From: Streptomyces sp. NBC_00582
GTDB lineage: Bacteria > Actinomycetota > Actinomycetes > Streptomycetales > Streptomycetaceae
Reading direction: 5' to 3'
DNA length: 64,000 nucleotides
Assembly: GCF_036345155.1 (NCBI RefSeq)
Contig: NZ_CP107772.1
Span: 682,001 to 746,000, forward strand
Shown here: positions 56,901 to 64,000 of the stretch, piece by piece
Position numbering within the stretch: the first letter of the stretch is position 1
Layout of the letters: the number at the start of each line of letters is the position of its first letter
The notes under the pieces: model-generated
Seen by the model: only the letters and a program-made list of their open reading frames with translations
What the model was told of the DNA's origin: nothing
Database searches by the model: none
Translations under genes and position numbers: made by a program

Positions 56901-59900
56901 CAAGCGGGGTACGAGTATCTCGTCGCCTCGGACGACCAGTTCGGCTTCGGCGGCGGGGAGATCCGGTCCGGTGAGAAGCGCGACCAGTGTGTTCCAGGAC
57001 CCCGGCGTGCCGTCCAGGTCGGCCAGCGCGATACGGCCGGGGTTCTCCGTGCGGGCCGAGCGCAGGAGACCCCACAGAGCGGCCAGCGCCGGATCGGACT
57101 CCTCGTTCGGCCGCGCTGCCACCGCTCCCCGGGTGACGACGACGAGCCGGGCCTCCGCGAGTTCGTCGGCCGCCAGCCACTCCTGTACGAAGGTGAGCGC
57201 GGCGGCGGTGACGGCGTGGGCCGCGGCGGCGGAGCCGCACAGCGAGGCGTCGGCCGGCCCGCTCCACGGCAGCAGCACGGTCTCGGGGACGGGGTCGCCG
57301 TCGTGCACGGCTCGGGTCAGCTCCGACCAGGTACGGGCGGGGACGACTGGGTGTACGGCGGTCGGGTGGTCGTCGGGGGCCGCGTGGTCCGTCAGCAGGA
57401 CCGTACGGCCGTCCGCGGTCAGGGCCGTCCCGGAAGGGGGCGGAGCCGAGGGCAGGGCCGCCGACCGCAGGGGCGTCCAGTCGATCACGTACGTTCCGGC
57501 GGAGGCGCCCGCGCCCACGGAGGAGGCGTCGCCCACCCCCTCGGTGGGCACCTCGCGCAGGACCAGCGATTCGACCGTCGCGACCGCGCCACCCGACGGG
57601 TCGGCCACGTGCAGGGACACCGCGTCGGGGCCGGCCGGAGCCACCCGCACCCGCAGGGCGCGGGCCCCGGACGCGTGCAGCGACAGCCCGCGCCAGGAGA
57701 AGGGCAGTCGTCCGGCGCCCGCGTCACCGAGGGGACCGAAGAGGACGGCGTGCAGGGCTGAGTCCAGCAGCGCGGGGTGCACTCCGAAACGGCCCGCGAG
57801 CCCCTCGTGCTCCTCCGGCAGGACGACCTCGGCGAACACCTCGTCGCCCCGCCGCCACACGGTGCGCAGCCCCTGGAACACCGGCCCGTACGCCAGCCCG
57901 GCGGCGGCGAACCGGTCGTACACGTCGGCCACGGGGCGGGGCTCGGCACCCTGCGGGGGCCAGACGGCAAGGTCGGATCCGGCGCCCGTGGGTGCCTCCG
58001 CCGCCGTGTCCGAAGCGAGCAGACCGTCGGCGTGCAGCACCCACGGTGTGTGGTCCGAGGCGTCCTCGGGGCGTGAGTGCACCTCCACCGTGCGGCGTCC
58101 CGTGTCGTCGGCCTCGCCGACCGTGACCCGCAGGCGGACCATGCCCTGCTCCGGCACCAGCAGCGGCCTCGCGATCGTCAGCTCCTCGACCCTGGTGCAA
58201 CCCACCTGGTCACCGGCGCGCAGTGCCAGCTCGGCCCAGCCCGTCCCCGGGAAGACCACCGCGCCCAGGACGTCGTGGTCCCGCAGCCACGGGTGGGAGT
58301 TCAGCGCGACGCGCCCGGTCAACACCGCTCCCCCGTCGGCGAGTTCCACGGCGGCGCCGAGCAGCGGGTGCCCGGCGGCGTCGAGACCGGCGGCGGCCAG
58401 GTCGCCGGGACGGCTGTGCGACGCCTCGGGCCAGAACCGCTTCCGCTGGAAGGCGTACGTCGGCAGCTCCACGGCGTCGGCACCGCGGGCGGGCAGGACG
58501 GCACGCCAGTTCACGTCGGCGCCCGCGGTGAACAGCGTGGCGAGGGCGGCGAGGGCGGCCGGTGCCTCGGGCCGGTCCTTGCGCAGCACCGGCACGAGGA
58601 CCGTGCCCTCGGTGTCGTCGAGGGAGGCCTGCGCGAGGGCGGTCAGGGTGCCGTCCGGACCGAGCTCGAGGGAGCGGGTGACGTTCTGGCCGGCGAGAGT
58701 CCGCACGGCGTCGGCGAAACGCACCGGGCGGCGCACATGACTGACCCAGTAGTCCGCCGACATCAACTCCTCGGCGGTGGCCGCCTCACCCGTCACCGTC
58801 GACACCAGGGGAAGCTTCGGCCGCTCGTACGTCAGCCCCTCCGCGACCTTGCGGAAGTCCGCGAGCATCGGCTCCATCAGCGGCGAGTGGAAGGCATGGC
58901 TGACCCGCAGCGCGGTGACCTTGCGGCCCTGTGCGCGGAAGCCCTCCGCGATCTCCTCGACCGCGGGCGCAGCGCCCGAGATCACCACGGCCTGGGGTCC
59001 GTTGACCGCGGCGATGCCGACCTCGTCGTCGAGGAGGGGCAGCACCTCGTCCTCGGACGCCTGGAGCGCCACCATCGCACCGCCCGCGGGAAGGGCCTGC
59101 ATCAGCCGGCCCCGCGCCACCACCAGACGGCACGCGTCCGCCAGCGACCACACCCCCGCCACATGCGCGGCCGCGATCTCACCGATCGAATGCCCGGCGA
59201 GGACGTCCGGACGCACACCCCACGACTCCAGCAGCCGGAACAGCGCCACTTCGAGGGCGAACAGAGCGGGCTGCGTGAACTCCGTGCGATTCAGACGCTC
59301 GGCGTCCTCACCGAACACCACCTCCCGCAGATCGAAGGGCAGTTCCGCGTCCACGGCATCGAAAGCCTCGGCGAACACCGGGTAGGCGTCGTACAACTCC
59401 CGCCCCATCCCGAGGCGTTGGGAACCCTGTCCGGCGAAGAGCAGAGCCGTCTTCCCCGCCCGCGTCAGCCCTGGGGCGTCGGAGCCCTCCGTCAGCGCGC
59501 GCAACCCCCTCAGCAGTTCGTCCCGGTCGGCGGCCAGGACGACCGCTCGGTGCTCCAGGACGGTGCGTGTGGTGGCCAGCGCGAAGGCGGCATCGGCGAG
59601 GGAGAGGTCGGGTTGTGCTTCTACGAAGGCCGCCAGGCTCTCGGCCTGGGCGGGCAGTCCAGTGCCGGCCGCGGACAGCACCCACGGCAGGACTCCCGGG
59701 CGCGTCTGCCCCTCGTCCGTACCGGGGATGGTCTCCGTGTCGGGGGCCTGTTCGAGGATGACGTGGGCGTTGGTGCCACTGATGCCGAACGACGAGACAC
59801 CGGCACGGCGGGGACGGTCGGCCGACCCGGGCCACTCGGTGGTGTCGGTCAGCAGGGTGATCTCCCCTGCCGTCCAGTCGACGTGCGAGGAGGGCTCGTC

Positions 59901-62900
59901 CACGTGGAGGGTGCGGGGCAGCACACCGTGCCGCATCGCCATCACCATCTTGATCACACCACCGACACCGGCCGCCGCCTGCGCATGACCGATGTTCGAC
60001 TTCAACGAGCCCAACAGGAGGGGCTGTTCACGGTCCTGGCCGTAGGTCGCCAGCAGCGCCTGCGCCTCGATCGGGTCACCCAGCGGTGTGCCGGTGCCGT
60101 GTGCTTCCACCGCGTCCACATCGGCGGGCCGCAGCCCGGCACCCGCCAGCGCCTGCCGGATCACCCGCTGCTGCGAAGGACCGTTCGGCGCGGTCAGACC
60201 GTTGGACGCGCCGTCCTGGTTGACCGCCGAACCAGCCACCACCGCGAGCACACGATGGCCGTTGCGTCGGGCGTCCGACAGGCGCTCCACCAGCAGCAGG
60301 CCCACACCCTCGGACCAGGCCGTGCCGTCCGCGCCGTCCGAGAACGCCTTGCACCTGCCATCCATCGCAAGCCCCCGCTGCCGCGAGAACTCCACGAACA
60401 TCTCCGGACCGGCCATCACCGTCACACCACCGGCCAGCGCCAGATCGCACTCACCCGAGCGCAGCGCCTGCGCCGCCAGGTGCAGGGCCACCAGCGACGA
60501 CGAACACGCCGTATCGACCGTCACCGCAGGACCCTCGAAACCGAAGGTGTACGCGATACGGCCCGAAGCCACACTGCCCGTCGAACCGGTCAGCAGATAG
60601 CCGTCGGAGTCGTGTTCCCCGGCGCGCATGCAGGAGCCGTAGTCCTGGGTGATCGCGCCGGCGAAGACACCGGTACGGCTGCCCCGCAGGGTCGCCGGGT
60701 CGATCCCGGCCCGCTCCAGCACCTCCCACGACGTCTCCAGCAGCAACCGCTGCTGCGGATCCATCGCCAATGCCTCACGCGGCGAGATGCCGAAGAGCGT
60801 GGAATCGAACAGGGCGGCGTCATAGAGGAAACCGCCCTCACGGACGTAGGTACGACCGACCGTGCCCGGCTCGGGATCGTAGAGCCCGTCGAGATCCCAC
60901 CCACGGTCTGTGGGGAACCCGCCGATCGCGTCGCCACCCTCGCTCACCAGCCGCCACAGGTCTTCGGGCGAACCCACCCCGCCCGGGAAACGGCACGCCA
61001 TGCCGACGATCACGACCGGATCGTCGGTCACACTCGTCGGCGCGGGCAGTACGGACGCCGTGTCGTCGGTCTCGTCCCCGTCCGACACCTCGGACAGGAG
61101 GTACCGGGCCAGGGCGGCCGGGGTCGGGTAGTCGAAGACCAGCGTGGCGGGGAGCCTCATGCCGGTGGCGGCGCTCACGCGATTACGGAGCTCCACCGAG
61201 GTCAGCGAGTCGAAACCGAGGGCCTTGAAAGCCTGCTCGGCCTCCAGGTCGGCGGCGGACGCGTGGCCCAGGACGGCGGCGGCCTGTCCGCACACCAGGT
61301 CCAGCAGGAATTTCTCCCGCTCGGTCTCGGGAAGCTCTCTGACCTTGCGGCCGAGGTCGGCCGCCCCTCCGACCGCCGCCCGTGCCTCAGCAGCCCGGCG
61401 CCCGGGCGCACGCACGAGCGAGCGCAGCAGATCAGGGACCTGGCCTCGCCTGCGGAGCACTGCGAGGTCGAGATTGATCGGCAGCACCGCCGCCCGTTCG
61501 AGTGCCGGGCCGATCTTCAGCGCGGCATCGAACAACCCGAGGCCCTGCTCGGGAGCAAGGGGCTGCATGCCCTCGCGTGCCATGCGGCGCAGGTCCGCCT
61601 CGGTCAGCTCGGCGGTCATACCCGCGCCCGGCGCCCAGGGGCCCCAGGCGAGTGCGGTCGCGGGCAGGCCGGAGGAGCGACGCATGGTCGCGAAAGCGTC
61701 CAGGAACGCGTTCGCGGCGGCGTAGTTCGCCTGTCCCGGGCTGCCGAAGCTACCGGCGACGGAGGAGAAGACGACGAAGGCGGACAGGTCGGCGTCGCGC
61801 GTCAGCTCGTGCAGGTGCGCGACGGCATCGACCTTCGGCCGCATGACCTTCGCCAGCCGGTCGGGGGTGAGCGAGGCGACCACACCGTCGTCGAGGACAC
61901 CCGCCGTGTGGACCACCGCGGTCAGCGAACGCGCGGCGAGCACCGCGGCGAGCTGGTCACGATCAGCCACATCCAGTGCAGCGACCTCGACCTCGGCACC
62001 CAAGCTCCCGAGTTCCGCTATGAGTTCGGTCGCGCCCGGCGCGTCGAGGCCGCGCCGGCTGGCCAGCAGCAGATGCCGTACGCCGTGCTCGGTCACCAGA
62101 CGGCGGGCCACCAGCGCGCCCAGACCACCGGTACCACCCGTCACCAGCACCGTCCCGTCCGGATCCAGCGGCGCCGGAACGGTCAGAACCACCTTGCCGA
62201 CATGCCGCGCCTGCGACAGATACCGGAACGCCTCCGCAGCCCGCCGCACATCCCAGCAGGTGACCGGCAGCGGCTTGAGCACCCCCGCCTCGAACAACAC
62301 CACCAACTCGGCCAGCATCCGGCCGATCCGCTCCGGATCCACATCCATCAGATCGAACGCCTGATAAACCACACCCGCATGCTCGGCAGCCACGACCTGC
62401 GGGTCCCGGACATCGGTCTTGCCCATCTCCAGGAACCGGCCACCACGCGGCAGCAGCCGCAGGGAGGCATCCACGAATTCCCCGGCGAGCGAGTCCAGGA
62501 CGACGTCCATGCCCCGGCCACCGGTGGCCGCGAGGAAGGCCGCCTCGAAGCCGGTGTCGCGGGACGAGGCGATGTGCGCCTCGTCCAGGCCCAGACCCCG
62601 CAACGTGTCCCACTTGCCGGCACTCGCCGTACCGAACACCTCCGCGCCCAGGTGCCGAGCCAGCTGCACCGCCGCCATACCCACACCACCGGCCGCCGCA
62701 TGCACCAGCACCGACTCGCCCGACCGCACCGAGCCGAGCTCGGTCAGCGCGTGGTACGCCGTCAGGAACACCACCGGCGCCGACGCCGCCTCAGCGAACG
62801 TCCAACCCGCCGGAATACGCGCCACCTTCCGCGCATCCGCCACCGCCACCGGCCCGAACGAACCCGAGAACAGGCCCATCACCCGGTCACCGACCGCCAG

Positions 62901-64000
62901 CCCCGAAACACCCGGGCCGACCTCGGTGACCACACCCGCACCCTCCAGACCGAAGTCCTTCGCGTCGCCGGGGTACATGCCCAGCGTGTTCAGCACATCA
63001 CGGAAGTTGACACCCGCCGCACGCACGGCGATACGAACCTGCTGCTCCGCCAGTTCGTCCGAGGAAACCCCCCGCAACGCCAGGCCCTCCAGCGTCCCCT
63101 TCTCCGCGATGTCCAGCCGCCACGCAGACTCCCCCGCCGGAACCGCCAGCCCCGCGTCCGACACCGCACGCACCAGACGCGGAACGAAGACGCCCCCCGC
63201 ACGTACCGCGTACTCGGACTCGCCGGAGGCCAGCGCACCGTTCACCACGGCCCACGACTCGTCCGTGCCGTCCACGTCGAGCAGCGCGAACCGCCCCGGA
63301 TTCTCCGCCCGCGCCGACCGCACCAGACCCCACACCGCCGACAGCACCGGATCCACCGCCGCGCCGTCCCACGCCACCGCACCCTCGGTGACGACCACCA
63401 GACGGCCACCCTCGAACCGCTCCTCCGCCAGCCACTCGGTGAGGAGGCCGAGCACCTGCCGGGTCATCGTGTGGGCGGACTCGGCCGTGTCGTCGGCCGG
63501 GCGCTCGACTCGAACGAGCACATCGGCGGGCAGGGTCTCGTCGGGTTCCGGCAGGGCGGTACGGACAGGCGCCGGGACGGGGCCCGGGCTCGCGGGGATC
63601 TTCACCCAGTCGGTCTGGAAGAGGTGGTCGACGTGACCGTTGTCCACCGCCACCAGGTCACCCGAAGCCTCCCGCAACACCAGCGACTCCACCGACGCCA
63701 CCAACCCACCCGCCGGATCCGCCAACTCCAACGCCACCGCATCCGACCCTACCACCACCATCCGCACACGCAACCCACGCGCACCCGCAGCCCACCACGA
63801 CACACCCGACCACGAGAACGGCAACCGCGCCCGCCCATCACCCAACACCGACGTGAAGCCCACCGCATGCAACGCCGCATCCACCAACGCCGGATGCGCC
63901 CCGAACCGCTCCGCAACCCCTTCCTGCTCCTCCGGCAACCCCACCTCGGCGAACACCTCGTCCCCACGCCGCCACACCCCACGCAACCCCCGGAACACAG
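50901..64000 (-). CDS. Type I modular polyketide synthase (5' end beyond window), at least three modules
   Basis: At least 4365 residues; the N-terminus lies beyond the right edge. In order on the minus strand: end of a DH, ER (about 63160-62190, [15 protein letters not shown]), KR ([16 protein letters not shown]) and ACP (GFDSL near 61200). Next, KS (DTACSSS, 61030-59750), AT (GHSIGE/HAFH, malonyl), DH with intact [12 protein letters not shown] with VDD, ACP (near 55850). Last, KS (55690-54420), AT (GHSIGE/HAFH, malonyl), KR ([11 protein letters not shown]), ACP (GFDSL near 51280). An acidic C-terminal tail ([20 protein letters not shown]) fits a class 1 docking domain for the N-terminal coiled coil of the next PKS gene, 57 nt downstream. 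Predicted products per module: saturated, alkene, hydroxyl. Confidence 0.96.
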   Translation of the reverse strand, partial: VFRGLRGVWRRGDEVFAEVGLPEEQEGVAERFGAHPALVDAALHAVGFTSVLGDGRARLPFSWSGVSWWAAGARGLRVRMVVVGSDAVALELADPAGGLVASVESLVLREASGDLVAVDNGHVDHLFQTDWVKIPASPGPVPAPVRTALPEPDETLPADVLVRVERPADDTAESAHTMTRQVLGLLTEWLAEERFEGGRLVVVTEGAVAWDGAAVDPVLSAVWGLVRSARAENPGRFALLDVDGTDESWAVVNGALASGESEYAVRAGGVFVPRLVRAVSDAGLAVPAGESAWRLDIAEKGTLEGLALRGVSSDELAEQQVRIAVRAAGVNFRDVLNTLGMYPGDAKDFGLEGAGVVTEVGPGVSGLAVGDRVMGLFSGSFGPVAVADARKVARIPAGWTFAEAASAPVVFLTAYHALTELGSVRSGESVLVHAAAGGVGMAAVQLARHLGAEVFGTASAGKWDTLRGLGLDEAHIASSRDTGFEAAFLAATGGRGMDVVLDSLAGEFVDASLRLLPRGGRFLEMGKTDVRDPQVVAAEHAGVVYQAFDLMDVDPERIGRMLAELVVLFEAGVLKPLPVTCWDVRRAAEAFRYLSQARHVGKVVLTVPAPLDPDGTVLVTGGTGGLGALVARRLVTEHGVRHLLLASRRGLDAPGATELIAELGSLGAEVEVAALDVADRDQLAAVLAARSLTAVVHTAGVLDDGVVASLTPDRLAKVMRPKVDAVAHLHELTRDADLSAFVVFSSVAGSFGSPGQANYAAANAFLDAFATMRRSSGLPATALAWGPWAPGAGMTAELTEADLRRMAREGMQPLAPEQGLGLFDAALKIGPALERAAVLPINLDLAVLRRRGQVPDLLRSLVRAPGRRAAEARAAVGGAADLGRKVRELPETEREKFLLDLVCGQAAAVLGHASAADLEAEQAFKALGFDSLTSVELRNRVSAATGMRLPATLVFDYPTPAALARYLLSEVSDGDETDDTASVLPAPTSVTDDPVVIVGMACRFPGGVGSPEDLWRLVSEGGDAIGGFPTDRGWDLDGLYDPEPGTVGRTYVREGGFLYDAALFDSTLFGISPREALAMDPQQRLLLETSWEVLERAGIDPATLRGSRTGVFAGAITQDYGSCMRAGEHDSDGYLLTGSTGSVASGRIAYTFGFEGPAVTVDTACSSSLVALHLAAQALRSGECDLALAGGVTVMAGPEMFVEFSRQRGLAMDGRCKAFSDGADGTAWSEGVGLLLVERLSDARRNGHRVLAVVAGSAVNQDGASNGLTAPNGPSQQRVIRQALAGAGLRPADVDAVEAHGTGTPLGDPIEAQALLATYGQDREQPLLLGSLKSNIGHAQAAAGVGGVIKMVMAMRHGVLPRTLHVDEPSSHVDWTAGEITLLTDTTEWPGSADRPRRAGVSSFGISGTNAHVILEQAPDTETIPGTDEGQTRPGVLPWVLSAAGTGLPAQAESLAAFVEAQPDLSLADAAFALATTRTVLEHRAVVLAADRDELLRGLRALTEGSDAPGLTRAGKTALLFAGQGSQRLGMGRELYDAYPVFAEAFDAVDAELPFDLREVVFGEDAERLNRTEFTQPALFALEVALFRLLESWGVRPDVLAGHSIGEIAAAHVAGVWSLADACRLVVARGRLMQALPAGGAMVALQASEDEVLPLLDDEVGIAAVNGPQAVVISGAAPAVEEIAEGFRAQGRKVTALRVSHAFHSPLMEPMLADFRKVAEGLTYERPKLPLVSTVTGEAATAEELMSADYWVSHVRRPVRFADAVRTLAGQNVTRSLELGPDGTLTALAQASLDDTEGTVLVPVLRKDRPEAPAALAALATLFTAGADVNWRAVLPARGADAVELPTYAFQRKRFWPEASHSRPGDLAAAGLDAAGHPLLGAAVELADGGAVLTGRVALNSHPWLRDHDVLGAVVFPGTGWAELALRAGDQVGCTRVEELTIARPLLVPEQGMVRLRVTVGEADDTGRRTVEVHSRPEDASDHTPWVLHADGLLASDTAAEAPTGAGSDLAVWPPQGAEPRPVADVYDRFAAAGLAYGPVFQGLRTVWRRGDEVFAEVVLPEEHEGLAGRFGVHPALLDSALHAVLFGPLGDAGAGRLPFSWRGLSLHASGARALRVRVAPAGPDAVSLHVADPSGGAVATVESLVLREVPTEGVGDASSVGAGASAGTYVIDWTPLRSAALPSAPPPSGTALTADGRTVLLTDHAAPDDHPTAVHPVVPARTWSELTRAVHDGDPVPETVLLPWSGPADASLCGSAAAAHAVTAAALTFVQEWLAADELAEARLVVVTRGAVAARPNEESDPALAALWGLLRSARTENPGRIALADLDGTPGSWNTLVALLTGPDLPAAEAELVVRGDEILVPRLVHAPLPSPSSPAPTGGESASRRLADGTVLVTGGTGGLGALVARHLVTEHGVRHLLLAGRRGPEAPGADELTTALTALGADVTVAACDVADRQALESLLASVPDDRPLSGVIHTAGVVDDGVLASLTEERLLTVLRPKADAAAHLDALTRDLDLAAFVLFSSVSATFGGAGQANYAAANAYLDALARCRRNLGLPAVSLAWGPWAPGAGMTAELTEADLKRMARGGVRPLAAEQGLAVLDAVLRDREPAFLLPVDLDLRALRELPDPPALVRGLVRDPARRTAYTGGHGTGGDELRARLLALPSAEREPFLLELVSGLVAHVLGHASATDVEPGQAFKTLGFDSLTSVELRNRVNATTGLRLPATLVFDHPSPLALARHLLTALAGDTAEARGAGLPAWKGTDDDPVVIVGMACRFPGGVESPEDLWRLVSEGGDAIGDFPTDRGWDLEELYDPEPGRLGTTYVRRGGFLYDAADFDAGLFGISPREALAMDPQQRLLLEVSWEVLERAGIDPTALRGSRTGVFAGVMGQDYNSCLREGEHDSDGYLLTGNTSSVHSGRIAYTFGLEGPAMTVDTACSSSLVTLHLAAQSLRSGECDLALTGGVMVMSTPDTFVDFSQQRGLASDGRCKSFGAGADGTAWSEGIGMLVLERLSDARRNGHRVLAVVAGSAVNQDGASNGLTAPNGPSQERVIRQALAGAGLRPADVDAVEAHGTGTPLGDPIEAQALLATYGQDREQTLWMGSLKSNIGHTQAAAGVGGVIKMVMAMRHGVLPRTLHAEEPSPFVDWSAGDITLLTENRPWPEPEERPRRAGVSSFGISGTNAHVIIEQSPDTDTPEPAPVPDERLLTPIALSAASEGALRGQAERLWAHLDADPGLRLSDLGLSSTLRPWLEHRAVVLGTDRAEVLRGLRALAIGEHDTTVLTGTPGRSGRRLAFLFAGQGSQRLGMGGELYATYPVFAEAFDAVDAELPFDLREVVFGEDADLLNRTEFTQPALFALEVALFRLLESWGVRPDVLAGHSIGEIAAAHVAGVWSLADACRLVVARGRLMQALPAGGAMVALQATEDEVLPLLGDEVGIAAVNGPQAVVISGTESAVEEIAEGFRVQGRKVTALRVSHAFHSPLMEPMLEDFRVVAEGLSYGLPRIPVVSTVTGEAATVEELTSSDYWVEHVRRPVRFAAAVGCLDGQGVSRFVELGADGTLTALAQAGLEGDAEGRLLTPALRKDRSETHSILSAIARLHLHGGQVDWRAVFAPAGATVVDLPTYAFERERFWPEGARLGGQSTAGSADRADAGFWTAVERGDARTLADSLGVAPDALDGLLPALSSWWRGQQEQSRVDDWLYGITWKPLGAVSGGALPGRWLAVLPAGPAEDTWSDAVLEGLAAYGAELVPVVYEPGTDRVALASLLVTAAGEEPLAGVLSFLGVPGPHGEHAADVGRPDAGDGVPVGPAATAVLLQALGDAHLAAPLWALTRGAVSVNRSDRAPDPAQGAVWGLGRVAALEHPETWGGLVDLPEAVDRRTAGRLVGVLAGRSGEDQVAIRATGVFGRRLGRTAPGDLGAGWRPSGTVLITGGTGALGARVAHWAAAQGAEHLVLISRRGLDAPGAPDLRDELAASGVRVTVAACDAADRDALAALLAEHPVDAVVHTAGVLDDGLVEALTAERFAAVLRAKAVAAHNLDVLTRDRELSAFVLFSSFAGSVGSPGQGNYAAANAYLDTLAERRGAAGLPATSVAWGPWAQDGMAADGGVEEYLRRRGLTGLDAEPALVAMERLVGAGDPAGVVARVDWTRFAPAFTAGRGTALLGEIPEAETALRDVASGADADALRQRLAGLGADERPAALVELVREQAAVVLGHARSDAVDPGRAFREAGFDSLTAVELRNRLGAATGLRLPATLVFDYPAPVDIARYLGAELLGSEEGRAGTSGVVAEIDRLAGVLATEAGGGGEAHPEITAKLRGLLAMWTGADTADETDDAIAELDGATDDEMFDLIDKEFGI
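53500..54060 (-). repeat. Near-identical AT segment, copy 1 (third visible module)
   Basis: The AT coding stretch around the nucleophile and the first half of the domain is almost base-for-base the same as 58840-59400. For example, the run from the [14 protein letters not shown] codons through [14 protein letters not shown] to [14 protein letters not shown] has only scattered substitutions. Recent duplication or gene conversion between modules is likely. Confidence 0.75.
58840..59400 (-). repeat. Near-identical AT segment, copy 2 (second visible module)
   Basis: Partner of the 53500-54060 segment; identity is high at the DNA level including third codon positions. Both copies encode the malonyl-type GHSIGE and HAFH motifs. 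Confidence 0.75.

Noticed and set aside
1..64000. tRNA or rRNA genes and CRISPR arrays
   Set aside because: No cloverleaf-like sequence, rRNA core motif or regularly spaced short repeat array was noticed. The only regular repeats are the phased CCGATC units and the PKS domain repeats.

Overview
The window is very GC-rich with strong third-position G/C bias, uses GTG and TTG starts, carries rare TTA (bldA-type) leucine codons, and has giant SARP/LAL/PucR-style regulators and modular polyketide synthases. All this points to a Streptomyces-like actinomycete, in an accessory, secondary-metabolism part of the chromosome.

Left part (1-9.9 kb): a divergent MmyB-type regulator / SDR pair is followed by an almost gapless six-gene ebo-like operon (UbiA prenyltransferase, TIM-barrel isomerase-like protein, EboA, TatD-like EboB, EboE, phosphodiesterase-like EboF) and a cytochrome P450 preceded by 11-bp-phased repeats. 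A convergent alpha/beta hydrolase closes the block.

Middle part (10-32.5 kb): this stretch is dominated by regulation. It has one large LuxR-family ATPase regulator (LAL), a secreted protein, a broken small membrane-protein gene, a stand-alone C/A/PCP NRPS-like gene, an IS5-type transposase relic with a truncated DUF5959 gene, a PucR regulator, an OmpR-type response regulator with its sensor kinase, a second orphan paralogous kinase, and a three-gene LAL run. One member of that run has lost the DNA-binding domain, and two have Arg instead of the Walker A Lys. Two sites that fit the PAS-LuxR operator consensus lie before the NRPS-like gene and between the two kinases.

Right part (32.5-64 kb): polyketide tailoring and assembly. 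There is a type II thioesterase, a metallophosphoesterase plus Sfp-type phosphopantetheinyl transferase pair, an NDP-hexose 2,3-dehydratase and a sugar epimerase/reductase, and an ABC exporter. A perfect 16-bp hairpin separates these from the minus-strand PKS operon. The two visible PKS genes (the first continues past the right edge) encode, in biosynthetic order, (DH)-ER-KR-ACP, KS-AT-DH-KR-ACP, KS-AT-KR-ACP | KS-AT-DH0-KR-ACP, KS-AT0-DH0-KR0-ACP (0 = inactive by motif). All active ATs look malonyl-specific. There is no integrated thioesterase. The last PKS gene overlaps by 4 nt a KASIII-like protein with a Ser-His-Asp style active site, so this decayed terminal module and the KASIII-like enzyme may together form an unusual chain-release or acyl-transfer step. 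A deoxysugar is probably attached, but no glycosyltransferase or other sugar genes are inside the window.
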